Of a DNA stretch of 6,446 nucleotides, positions 1 to 6,446 are shown in pieces. The stretch lies in contig JAUIJW010000136.1 of NCBI GenBank assembly GCA_030431085.1, positions 1-6,446 on the forward strand, given 5' to 3'. Within the stretch, counting starts at the first letter, position 1; each line of letters opens with the position of its first letter. Under the pieces are notes generated by a model. The model saw nothing but the letters and a program-made list of their open reading frames with translations. It made no database searches and had not been told where the DNA came from. This DNA comes from Bacteroidia bacterium. GTDB lineage: Bacteria; Bacteroidota; Bacteroidia; Flavobacteriales; Flavobacteriaceae. A program made the position numbers and the translations under genes.

Positions 1-762
1 GAAGATATTAATAAAATAGCTTTTACTGGATCTACATCTGTTGGAAAATCTATTCAAAAGGCAGTTGCCGGAAGTCAAAAGAAACTCACCTTAGAATTAG
101 GCGGTAAAGGTGCCAATATCATATTAGAAGATGCGGCCATAGATCAGGCAGTTGAAGGAATCGTTAACGCTATATTTTTCAACCAAGGTCATGTATGTTG
201 CGCAGGCTCAAGGCTGTTTATTCAAGAATCTATTGCCAATCTGGTCATAGAAAAGTTAAAGCTACGTATGGAAAGCCTAATTGTTGGCAATCCGTTAGAT
301 AAAAATACAGATATAGGTGCCATCAACTCGAAAACACAACTACATACTATTAACAAATATATTAAGTTAGGGCTAGAAGAAGGCGGCGAAATATATCAGG
401 TAGATTGTAAATTACCTCAACGAGGTTATTGGTGTGCCCCTACACTATTTTTAAATGTATCTCAATCACATCGTATTGTTCAAGAAGAAATATTCGGGCC
501 TGTTTTAACCGTTCAAACTTTTAGAACAATTGATGAAGTGATCGAAAAAGCCAACAACTCTCCCTTTGGATTATCTGCAGGAGTTTGGACCCAAAAAGGG
601 TCGAAAATTTTTGAGCTCACCCAAAAGCTTGAAGCTGGAGTAATATGGGCGAATACCTTTAACAAATTTGATCCAACCTCGCCCTTTGGCGGATACAAAG
701 AAAGTGGCATTGGAAGAGAAGGTGGATTACATGGATTAAAACCTTATTTAAAATTTGATTGA
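1..762 (+). CDS. NAD(P)-dependent aldehyde dehydrogenase, C-terminal half (5' end cut by window); probable catalytic subunit of a split ALDH16-like enzyme
   Basis: The frame is open from base 1 to the TGA at 760-762, giving 253 visible residues; the ATG at 268 is internal, because clear ALDH motifs precede it. Visible in order: GSTSVG (residues 10-15, nucleotide-binding), the general-base Glu32 in ELGGK, the nucleophile Cys66 in GHVCCAGSR, EEIFGPVL (162-169, cofactor-binding Glu163), WAN (216-218) and PFGGYKESGIGRE (228-240). The Glu-Cys spacing (34) and Cys-Glu spacing (97) equal those of ALDH2 (268/302/399), so this half is catalytically intact. By that alignment about 236 residues are missing and the full protein is near 490. 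The family oxidises aldehydes to acids in the cytoplasm; the substrate cannot be read from the sequence. The next gene starts 3 bases after the stop, in the same frame, and encodes a degenerate ALDH-like partner, so the two are surely co-transcribed. Confidence 0.95.
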   Translation, partial: EDINKIAFTGSTSVGKSIQKAVAGSQKKLTLELGGKGANIILEDAAIDQAVEGIVNAIFFNQGHVCCAGSRLFIQESIANLVIEKLKLRMESLIVGNPLDKNTDIGAINSKTQLHTINKYIKLGLEEGGEIYQVDCKLPQRGYWCAPTLFLNVSQSHRIVQEEIFGPVLTVQTFRTIDEVIEKANNSPFGLSAGVWTQKGSKIFELTQKLEAGVIWANTFNKFDPTSPFGGYKESGIGREGGLHGLKPYLKFD

Positions 763-765
763 GCT

Positions 766-1623
766 ATGCAAAGGATTGAAGTAAACAAAACTTATAAAAT
801 GTATATTGGCGGTAAATTCCCTAGAACAGAATCTGGCAGATCTTACCCACTTAAAACGAAAGATGACCTGATAGTTAATATTTGTTTAGCCTCTAGAAAG
901 GATTTTAAAAATGCAGTGGTAGAAGCGAGAAAATCTCAACCGGGCTGGCAAAAAACTACAGCACTCCATAGAGGACAAATTCTTTACCGTATAGCCGAAA
1001 TGTTAGAGGGTAGAAAAAATCAATTTATTGAAGAATCGGTTCAACTAGGTGCCACCAAGCATCAAGCAGTTAAATTAACAGAACTCACCATAGATCGTCT
1101 AATTTATTATGCGGGATGGAGTGATAAATATCAGCAATTTTTTAGCACCATAAACCCTGTTGCTAGCCCATATTTTAACTTTTCATTATGCGAGCCTCAG
1201 GGAGTAGTGGCTATTATTGCTCCAGAAAAACAAGGTCTTCTTGGCTTAATTTCATTGCTCGCTCCAGCTATTGTTGGTGGTAATAGTGTAGTTTTATTGG
1301 TTTCACAAGCAGAACCTTTTACCGCTATTTCATTTGCTGAGGTTCTACATTCTTCTGATGTTCCAAACGGTGTTGTAAATATTTTAACAGGAGATAGAAA
1401 CGAATTGATTCCTCATTTTGCATCGCATATGGATGTGAACAGTATCATCTATTGCGGCAAAAACGATAAACATATCCAATCAATTGAAGAAATGGCTAGC
1501 ATTAACCTCAAAAGAACTATTATTTATAAAAAAGAAGATTGGAGCCATGAATCGTGTGAATCTCCTTATTTTATAGAAAAAACTCAAGAAATTAAAACCA
1601 CTTGGCATCCCAATAAGGCCTAA
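766..1623 (+). CDS. Truncated, catalytically dead ALDH-like protein (pseudo-ALDH domain, like the C-terminal part of ALDH16)
   Basis: This 285-residue protein aligns with the N-terminal and NAD-binding part of aldehyde dehydrogenases: MYIGGKFPRTESGRSY (12-27), YYAGW (114-118), EPQGVVAII (143-151), LAPAIVGGNSVVL (165-177) and GVVNILTGD (202-210). The functional residues are gone. The PWNFP motif with the oxyanion Asn is PEKQG (153-157), the KPAE cofactor motif is LVSQ (178-181), and the GSTxxG loop is GKNDKH (231-236). It ends about 50 residues later, before any ELGGK Glu or catalytic Cys, where a normal ALDH runs about 490 residues. It should neither bind NAD normally nor catalyse. The start is 3 bases after the upstream stop, in the same frame, without a clear ribosome-binding site, so translational coupling is likely. 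Length and losses match the non-catalytic C-terminal domain of ALDH16; a structural or dimerisation role is inferred. The ORF is clean over 285 codons, which argues against a decaying pseudogene. Confidence 0.85.
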   Translation: MQRIEVNKTYKMYIGGKFPRTESGRSYPLKTKDDLIVNICLASRKDFKNAVVEARKSQPGWQKTTALHRGQILYRIAEMLEGRKNQFIEESVQLGATKHQAVKLTELTIDRLIYYAGWSDKYQQFFSTINPVASPYFNFSLCEPQGVVAIIAPEKQGLLGLISLLAPAIVGGNSVVLLVSQAEPFTAISFAEVLHSSDVPNGVVNILTGDRNELIPHFASHMDVNSIIYCGKNDKHIQSIEEMASINLKRTIIYKKEDWSHESCESPYFIEKTQEIKTTWHPNKA

Positions 1624-1658
1624 TTTGTATTAAATTTACTAACAAAATTACTTAGCTT

Positions 1659-2237
1659 ATGAATACCTCTTACTTTGCCCATGATACTGCTGTTATAGAT
1701 GATCATTGCTCAATAGGCGACAACACTAAAATTTGGCATTTTAGCCATATAATGTCTAACTACACTATTGGGGCTCATTGTAATATTGGCCAAAATGTAG
1801 TGGTATCTCCACAGGTGGTCTTAGGAAAGAATGTTAAAGTTCAAAACAATGTTTCAATCTATACTGGTGTAATTTGCGAAGATGATGTGTTTTTAGGTCC
1901 ATCGATGGTTTTTACCAATGTAATTAATCCCCGAAGTGCTGTTATCCGTAAAGACGAATACAAAAAAACGATAGTTAAAAAAGGTGCTAGTATCGGAGCG
2001 AATGCTACCATAGTTTGTGGCAATGACATTGGTGAATACGCCCTAATTGGGGCAGGAAGCGTTGTGACTAAACCTGTTAAACCTTATGCTTTGGTTGTAG
2101 GTAATCCTTCTAAACAAATAGGCTGGATAAGTGCCTATGGTCATCGTTTGCACTTTGACGACGCCGGTATTGCTGTATGTCCAGAAAGTCATGAAAAATA
2201 TAAACTTCAAGGAGATTCTATTGAGAAATTAAGTTAG
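1659..2237 (+). CDS. Hexapeptide-repeat (left-handed beta-helix) sugar N-acetyltransferase, WbpD/WlbB type
   Basis: The protein has 192 residues, the usual length of the WbpD/WlbB family. Repeated hexapeptide units run through much of the chain (for example SIGDNT 18-23, TIGAHCNIGQNV 36-47, VVLGKNVKVQNN 53-64, SIGANATIV 111-119, IGEYALIGAGSVV 124-136) and would form a left-handed beta-helix that trimerises. Signature stretches are VQNNVSIY (61-68), FTNVINPRS (85-93), RKDEYKKTIVKKGA (97-110), PYALVVGNPSKQIGW (142-156) and a CPES...YKL tail (174-183). Characterised relatives transfer acetyl from acetyl-CoA to the 3-amino group of UDP-2-acetamido-3-amino-2,3-dideoxy-glucuronate, a surface-polysaccharide precursor, in the cytoplasm. 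The dehydrogenase and aminotransferase that make this substrate are not in the window, so the exact sugar is uncertain. It lies 35 bases after the pseudo-ALDH gene, in a gap where I found no convincing promoter, so read-through transcription is possible. Confidence 0.88.
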   Translation: MNTSYFAHDTAVIDDHCSIGDNTKIWHFSHIMSNYTIGAHCNIGQNVVVSPQVVLGKNVKVQNNVSIYTGVICEDDVFLGPSMVFTNVINPRSAVIRKDEYKKTIVKKGASIGANATIVCGNDIGEYALIGAGSVVTKPVKPYALVVGNPSKQIGWISAYGHRLHFDDAGIAVCPESHEKYKLQGDSIEKLS

Positions 2238-2238
2238 A

Positions 2239-2272
2239 TTTGCACTTCATTATTAAGTAATCTTTAATATTG
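2239..2272 (+). promoter_or_regulatory. Candidate Bacteroidota-type promoter for remB
   Basis: TTTG at 2239-2242 and TAATATTG at 2265-2272 resemble the -33 TTG and -7 TAnnTTTG elements of Flavobacterium promoters, with one mismatch in the -7 box. The spacer of 22 bases is within the known range (about 17-23). Transcription would start near 2278-2280, giving a leader of only about 8-10 bases before the remB ATG at 2288. The -33 element lies just past the stop of the acetyltransferase gene. AT-rich DNA gives such matches by chance, hence moderate confidence. Confidence 0.4.
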
Positions 2273-2287
2273 TAAGCCAATACACCT

Positions 2288-4351
2288 ATGCCATCTATAA
2301 AACACACACTACTATTCCTATTCATTTTTGCCGTGTCATTCCACACCTATAGTCAGGTAGAACGTGCACCTATTTACCCTGGGTGTGATGAAAATGATTT
2401 AGATAATTTAGACTTCTGTTTTGATTATTCTGTGAGAAATTTTATTTATGAGCATTTTAATATACCTAATACGGTTACAAAAACCAATTATAACGGTGAG
2501 GTCAAAGTGTATTTTGTGGTTGACAAAAATGGGCAATTTGAAGTGCTATATGTGAATACCATGTATAAGGAATTGGAAGCTGAAGCCAAACGTGTTTTTG
2601 CCAATTTACCGCAAGTAAAACCAGCCACTTTTAACGGAAGAGCCATTGAAAATCAGTATATAATACCCATTAAAATACCTTTAACGAAGCCAACCCAAGA
2701 GATTACAAATACAGATACCAGCGAAAAAGGACTAGATGTAACTACGGTTGTAAAAAACACTTCTAAAAATCTTTTTCCTGAGTTTGAGAGTGAATTAAAT
2801 ATCCCATTTACCCACCGCTCTTATGATAATCTTATTTATCATTTACAAAAAGGACAAAATACACATAGTGCTTTTAAACCTTACATCTATAATGAGGTAA
2901 AACCCTATGTTGATTTAAAAGCACAACGCGAAACCATTTTAAAAGACAAAACCTCATGGGGTGGTAGAAAACTATGGAATGAACATTTTGTTCTCGTTAA
3001 TGGTAAAAACTTTTGGTTTACGGTTAATCCGATGCTTGATTTACAATTGGGCAAAGATAATTCTGATGTAGATTATACCTACAATAATACTAGGGCAGTT
3101 CAAATACAAGGGGCTTTGGGGAAAAAATTTAGTTTCCAAACCTCTCTTTATGAAAGCCAAGGACGTTTTGCCGATTACTTTAATCAATACGCTAGAAGTA
3201 TGCGAACTAATGATGGTAATACCTATGTAGTACCTGGTAGAGGTAAGGCTAAAGTATTTAAAGACGATGGATTTGATTATCCGGTAGCCGAGGCTTATAT
3301 CAGTTACACACCAAACAACTTTTTCAATTTTCAATTTGGTAATGGCAAAAATTTTATTGGTGATGGATACAGATCTTTATTACTATCTGATGGTGCACCA
3401 CCAAGTACTTTTTTTAAAATTAGTACAAAATTTTGGAAAATTAAGTACACTAACCTGTGGATGTGGACAGACGACGTGAGACCATCATCTGGAGGTGATA
3501 ATGGCAGAAACTTAAGAAAATATGTAGCCATTCACCATTTAAGTTGGAATGCTACCGAACGTTTAAATATTGGTTTATTTGAATCTGTAACGACTAATAA
3601 TATTAATGGCGATGGTTTTGATATTGCCTTTTTTAACCCCATCATTTTTTATAGGTCTGTTGAGTTTGGCTTAGGATCTGAATCGGGTAATGCCCAAATT
3701 GGATTAAATCTTAAATATAAATTTTCTGATAATTTTTATGCCTACAATCAACTATTGATAGATGAAATGACTGTTGGCGAGGTTTTTAGCGGAGATGGAT
3801 ATTGGGGCAATAAATTTGGATTACAATTTGGCGCAAAATATTTTGATGCTTTTAAAGTAAAAAATCTAATGTTACAAGGTGAATTTAATTGGGTAAGACC
3901 ATATACATATTCTCACCAATATGTCGATTTAAATAATGGCCATTATAACCAATCATTAAGCCATCAATGGGGTGGTAATTTTTGGGAAACAATTGCCATA
4001 GCTCGTTATAACAAAAACAGATGGTTTGGTAGTGCCAAATTTGTTATTGGTAAAAAAGGATTTGATTTTAATAATTCCAACATAAGTTATGGTGGTGATA
4101 TTTATAAATCTTACGATGATAGGGTTAGCGATTATAACAATGAAGTTGGACAAGGTAACACTTCCAATATTTTTATTGCAGATTTACAAGGAGGATATGT
4201 TGTTAACCCCGTTCATAATTTCCAGTTATTTGCTGGATTTACATATCGTGATTTCGATCCGGTTCAAGCCATCAATAGTGCTCCTAACAGTACTACATGG
4301 TTTACTGTGGGCTTAAGGTCTGAAGTCTTTAATTGGTATTTCGATTTTTAG
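2288..4351 (+). CDS. remB: Gliding motility protein RemB: exported TonB-C-like domain plus outer-membrane beta-barrel
   Basis: This 687-residue protein begins with a signal peptide (Lys5, hydrophobic 8-18, cleavage probably after Ser22, mature start Gln23). Residues 28-33 (PIYPGC) and Cys44 form a two-cysteine motif that may be a disulfide. Residues about 46-132 resemble a TonB C-terminal domain (GEVKVYFVVDKNGQF at 70-84, LPQVKPATFNGRAIENQYIIP at 107-127). A linker leads to a long barrel region (about 205-687) rich in alternating aromatic beta-strands, with TSWGGRKLWNEHF (222-234), FGNGKNFIGDGYRSLLLSD (350-368) and the terminal NWYFDF, whose last Phe suits insertion by the Bam machinery. The sequence closely recalls RemB of Flavobacterium johnsoniae, which contributes to gliding; the IGDGYRSLLLSD region also recalls Wzi-like capsule assembly proteins. 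It should sit in the outer membrane. No Shine-Dalgarno is seen at the ATG, normal for this phylum. Its molecular role is not established, and the assignment rests on remembered similarity. Confidence 0.82.
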   Translation: MPSIKHTLLFLFIFAVSFHTYSQVERAPIYPGCDENDLDNLDFCFDYSVRNFIYEHFNIPNTVTKTNYNGEVKVYFVVDKNGQFEVLYVNTMYKELEAEAKRVFANLPQVKPATFNGRAIENQYIIPIKIPLTKPTQEITNTDTSEKGLDVTTVVKNTSKNLFPEFESELNIPFTHRSYDNLIYHLQKGQNTHSAFKPYIYNEVKPYVDLKAQRETILKDKTSWGGRKLWNEHFVLVNGKNFWFTVNPMLDLQLGKDNSDVDYTYNNTRAVQIQGALGKKFSFQTSLYESQGRFADYFNQYARSMRTNDGNTYVVPGRGKAKVFKDDGFDYPVAEAYISYTPNNFFNFQFGNGKNFIGDGYRSLLLSDGAPPSTFFKISTKFWKIKYTNLWMWTDDVRPSSGGDNGRNLRKYVAIHHLSWNATERLNIGLFESVTTNNINGDGFDIAFFNPIIFYRSVEFGLGSESGNAQIGLNLKYKFSDNFYAYNQLLIDEMTVGEVFSGDGYWGNKFGLQFGAKYFDAFKVKNLMLQGEFNWVRPYTYSHQYVDLNNGHYNQSLSHQWGGNFWETIAIARYNKNRWFGSAKFVIGKKGFDFNNSNISYGGDIYKSYDDRVSDYNNEVGQGNTSNIFIADLQGGYVVNPVHNFQLFAGFTYRDFDPVQAINSAPNSTTWFTVGLRSEVFNWYFDF

Positions 4352-4372
4352 GATTAGAAGTAAAATCCTAAA
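4347..4372. terminator. Inverted repeat spanning both convergent stop codons; possible weak bidirectional terminator
   Basis: TTTAGGATT (4347-4355) and AATCCTAAA (4364-4372) are perfect 9-bp complements around an 8-base loop. The repeat covers the remB TAG and the TAA of the minus-strand gene. The stem has only two G-C pairs and no T-tract follows on either strand, so a classical intrinsic terminator is doubtful. It is the only hairpin I noted at this junction, where two transcripts must end. Confidence 0.35.
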
Positions 4373-6446
4373 CCACCTTTAATTGCAAAATTATTAGCAT
4401 TGGGCGCATCTTTATAACTTCCTCGATATTCAAAATCTATTCTAAAGAGTTTAAAAATATTACCAATACCTACATGATATTCCCAGTACAGTTTCTCTGG
4501 TGCTACATAACTAATATTTGAAGCATTCATATCTATACTCTCTTGCGAAATTCGGCCTACAACACCTCTTACTCCCACAATTTCTCTCCATTGTAGTTTT
4601 CTTAGCAATGGTATTTTAGAAAACAATCTGCCATTAAAATTATGCTCTAGATGTAAAGAAGCATATTCGTCTGTAATAAATTCATAATAATTCAATAAAT
4701 CAAACAGTTTACCTGAAGTAAAATAGGTTTGGTTACCAGGTACAATATTTAAAAGTAATAGCGGCACCGGATTAATAGTTTTTCCAATTTCAAATGTTGA
4801 GGTTAATCTACCGAACAAGCCAAACTGAATTGGTTGCTGATAATAAAACTGTAGCTTATGATAATCAAAATCACTATCAAAAACTCCCTTAATGCCTTTA
4901 GTATAGCTAAAAAACAATGTTGGAAATCTTCCTGCATTGCTCACTCCTCTTTCAACTCCAAAACCAAAAGGAATTCTACCTGGAGTATATTGAACGGCAA
5001 CACTCACATCAACTTGATCGATATCTGATTGTATTTCCCCGTTTTGATCGTAATAATCTACATTAAACAGTCTAGAATCTGCTGCCTTAAGTGTTTTATA
5101 AGTTGAACCCACTCTAAATTCAAGGTTTTTAATAGGCTCAAAACTAACCTTAACATTGGTTAAATTAACATCAGATAATTTTGAATTATCACCACTAGTA
5201 AAAATAGAAGTCGTTGCAAAACTTCTATCGAGTACGTCATTAGCGGTAGTTAAACTTACACCTGTTTGCTCAACATCACGCCTATTACCAATAGATAATA
5301 TCACTCTTTTTTCTGGGTTAACCATCCATTTCCCTTCTAGTCCGTATTTAAATTTTTCATCTTTAAAGCCATAGGCCAAAAACCCTTTTAAACGCCACTT
5401 ATCAGAATTGGTAAAAAAGGTTCTACCACCAAAGCGTAACCTTAATCCTTCAATATCATTAAATCCGATCGCTGTAAAAACCGATCCATAATCAAAACCA
5501 GGGAAAACACTCATATAACCTGTAGTAAGTATCTTAGCCGCAGAATTGATTTCTTGAAATCGTTTAACATGTTGTAAAGTATCTAACATTTTATAAATAC
5601 CGGCTTCATCCTTACTTAGCTGTTCCATCCGTTTTTTATTCCAAAAATCGGCTGATCTGTTATAGGTTTCCTCCTTAACAGCTACTTCTGGTTGATAAAA
5701 TTCTGAGGGACGAGGTGCGTCGAAAACATAATTATCGTACAGGGTGGTTCTTCTTCCATATACACCTTTAGACTTATCCTTTTCATTCAGCGCAAAATCC
5801 GACATAAAATGATCTCGCTTCAGCAAAAAAACTGAATCGTTTTTAACTGTAAATTCTTGCTCTATATATATTTCTTTTACCCAGTTAATATTGGCACTTT
5901 TGGCACCATACATTTCAATTTTCTTTACTGCAAATGTGGTATCGTTTACCCAAAAATCACCTTTAAAGGTTAATTCGTTCTTTCTCCTGGGATAAAATAA
6001 AATATTATAACACCATTTATTGTCAATATAAGAGCTATCTGTTAGCACATAATTATAAATCTCTGGGCCCAATTTTGATAAAGGACTGGCAAAACTTTTA
6101 TCGAAAAATTTTATATAATTATCATAAATATCGTACTCAACATAAAGTTGCTTTATAAAAGCAATTAAACCTTGATTGTCTTTAAAACCAGAACTTTTAT
6201 TGCCCAATAAGGTTTCGTTTTTCTTTCTAGGGACGATGTTTTTACCATACGTTTTATACGATGATTCGTTAATGAATATAGGCAAGTAAGATTTGCCTGT
6301 AATTCTTGATGTGTCTATTTGATCAAACACAAACTCCATACCCTTCCAGATCTTCTTATTCTTAAAATCTTCATCAATATTGTTCAGATCAAATTCTATT
6401 TTTTCATACTTATCGTATTCATAATAGTTGTATTGGCGTACCCCAT
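4354..6446 (-). CDS. DUF5686-family outer-membrane protein, N-terminus cut by window edge
   Basis: The minus-strand frame ends with TAA at 4354-4356 and stays open to the right edge, giving 696 visible residues. The ATG at 6337-6339 is internal, since family sequence continues upstream of it (EYDKYEKIEFDLNNID, residues 9-24). Visible features are LPIFINES (54-61), IYDNYIKFFDKSFASPL (106-122), a strand-rich segment with PRRKNELTFKGDFWVNDTT (152-170), DTLQHVKRF (288-296), and from about residue 316 a beta-barrel region opening with YGSVFTAIGFNDIEGLRLRF and ending GGLGFYF with a terminal Phe. This is the layout of DUF5686 proteins, which usually also carry a signal peptide and a carboxypeptidase-regulatory-like domain; both would lie beyond the edge. 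Full length is probably 800 or more. The protein should be an outer-membrane barrel with a periplasmic N-terminal part; its function is unknown. It is convergent with remB, with 2 bases between the stop codons, so it belongs to a separate transcript whose promoter is outside the window. Confidence 0.85.
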   Translation of the reverse strand, partial: GVRQYNYYEYDKYEKIEFDLNNIDEDFKNKKIWKGMEFVFDQIDTSRITGKSYLPIFINESSYKTYGKNIVPRKKNETLLGNKSSGFKDNQGLIAFIKQLYVEYDIYDNYIKFFDKSFASPLSKLGPEIYNYVLTDSSYIDNKWCYNILFYPRRKNELTFKGDFWVNDTTFAVKKIEMYGAKSANINWVKEIYIEQEFTVKNDSVFLLKRDHFMSDFALNEKDKSKGVYGRRTTLYDNYVFDAPRPSEFYQPEVAVKEETYNRSADFWNKKRMEQLSKDEAGIYKMLDTLQHVKRFQEINSAAKILTTGYMSVFPGFDYGSVFTAIGFNDIEGLRLRFGGRTFFTNSDKWRLKGFLAYGFKDEKFKYGLEGKWMVNPEKRVILSIGNRRDVEQTGVSLTTANDVLDRSFATTSIFTSGDNSKLSDVNLTNVKVSFEPIKNLEFRVGSTYKTLKAADSRLFNVDYYDQNGEIQSDIDQVDVSVAVQYTPGRIPFGFGVERGVSNAGRFPTLFFSYTKGIKGVFDSDFDYHKLQFYYQQPIQFGLFGRLTSTFEIGKTINPVPLLLLNIVPGNQTYFTSGKLFDLLNYYEFITDEYASLHLEHNFNGRLFSKIPLLRKLQWREIVGVRGVVGRISQESIDMNASNISYVAPEKLYWEYHVGIGNIFKLFRIDFEYRGSYKDAPNANNFAIKGGLGFYF

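Noticed and set aside
513..710. Minus-strand ORF of 65 residues inside the ALDH gene
   Set aside because: It is antisense to conserved ALDH motifs and has no features of its own.
268..762. ATG at 268 as the start of a 164-residue protein
   Set aside because: The frame is open to base 1 and carries the ALDH catalytic Glu and Cys upstream of this ATG, so it is an internal Met.
1624..1658. Promoter for the acetyltransferase gene in the 35-base gap
   Set aside because: TTTG at 1624-1627 and TAAATTTA at 1631-1638 are present, but only 3 bases apart, and no suitably spaced pair of elements was found.
3041..3531. Minus-strand ORFs of 97 and 66 residues inside remB
   Set aside because: They lie fully opposite a strongly coding gene, have no recognisable motifs, and look like products of its codon use.
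3956..4316. Short ORFs on both strands within the remB 3' part
   Set aside because: They are hydrophobic, low-information translations of alternative frames of the RemB barrel, with no domain or ribosome-binding signal.
5156..5374. Plus-strand ORF of 72 residues opposite the DUF5686 gene
   Set aside because: It is fully antisense to the barrel-coding region, with no motif or promoter support.
4354..6339. ATG at 6337-6339 as the start of the minus-strand gene
   Set aside because: The frame continues to the window edge with family-typical sequence and no stop, and a start here would leave an outer-membrane protein without a signal peptide.

Overview
The window is AT-rich DNA from a member of the Bacteroidota, most likely a gliding marine-type Flavobacteriaceae. 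Evidence for this is a recognisable RemB-type gliding protein, a DUF5686 outer-membrane protein (a family I know from Bacteroidota), start codons without a clear Shine-Dalgarno sequence, and a promoter-like site of the Bacteroidota TTG / TAnnTTTG kind. It holds five protein genes packed with very short gaps. There are no RNA genes, CRISPR arrays, insertion sequences or tandem repeats that I can see, and no gene-free stretch over 50 bases.

Left part (1-1623): the C-terminal half of a catalytically complete aldehyde dehydrogenase (cut by the window edge) is followed 3 bases later by a 285-residue ALDH-like protein. This second protein has lost the catalytic and NAD-binding residues and stops before the catalytic domain. 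The two lie in the same reading frame, separated only by one TGA and one GCT codon. Together they have the domain order and total length of the two-domain enzyme ALDH16 (active ALDH plus pseudo-ALDH), here split into two genes.

Middle (1659-4351): a left-handed beta-helix N-acetyltransferase of the WbpD/WlbB type (UDP-sugar acetylation for surface polysaccharide) is followed, after a 50-base gap with a candidate promoter, by remB. RemB is an exported protein with a TonB-C-like periplasmic domain and an outer-membrane beta-barrel resembling Wzi-type capsule assembly proteins. The pair hints at cell-surface polysaccharide and gliding, but the usual sugar-pathway partners are not in the window.

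Right part (4354-6446, minus strand): a DUF5686-family outer-membrane protein runs convergently towards remB and off the right edge. Only two bases separate the two stop codons, and a perfect 9-bp inverted repeat spans both. No wholly new system is evident. The split ALDH16-like pair is the most interesting object here.
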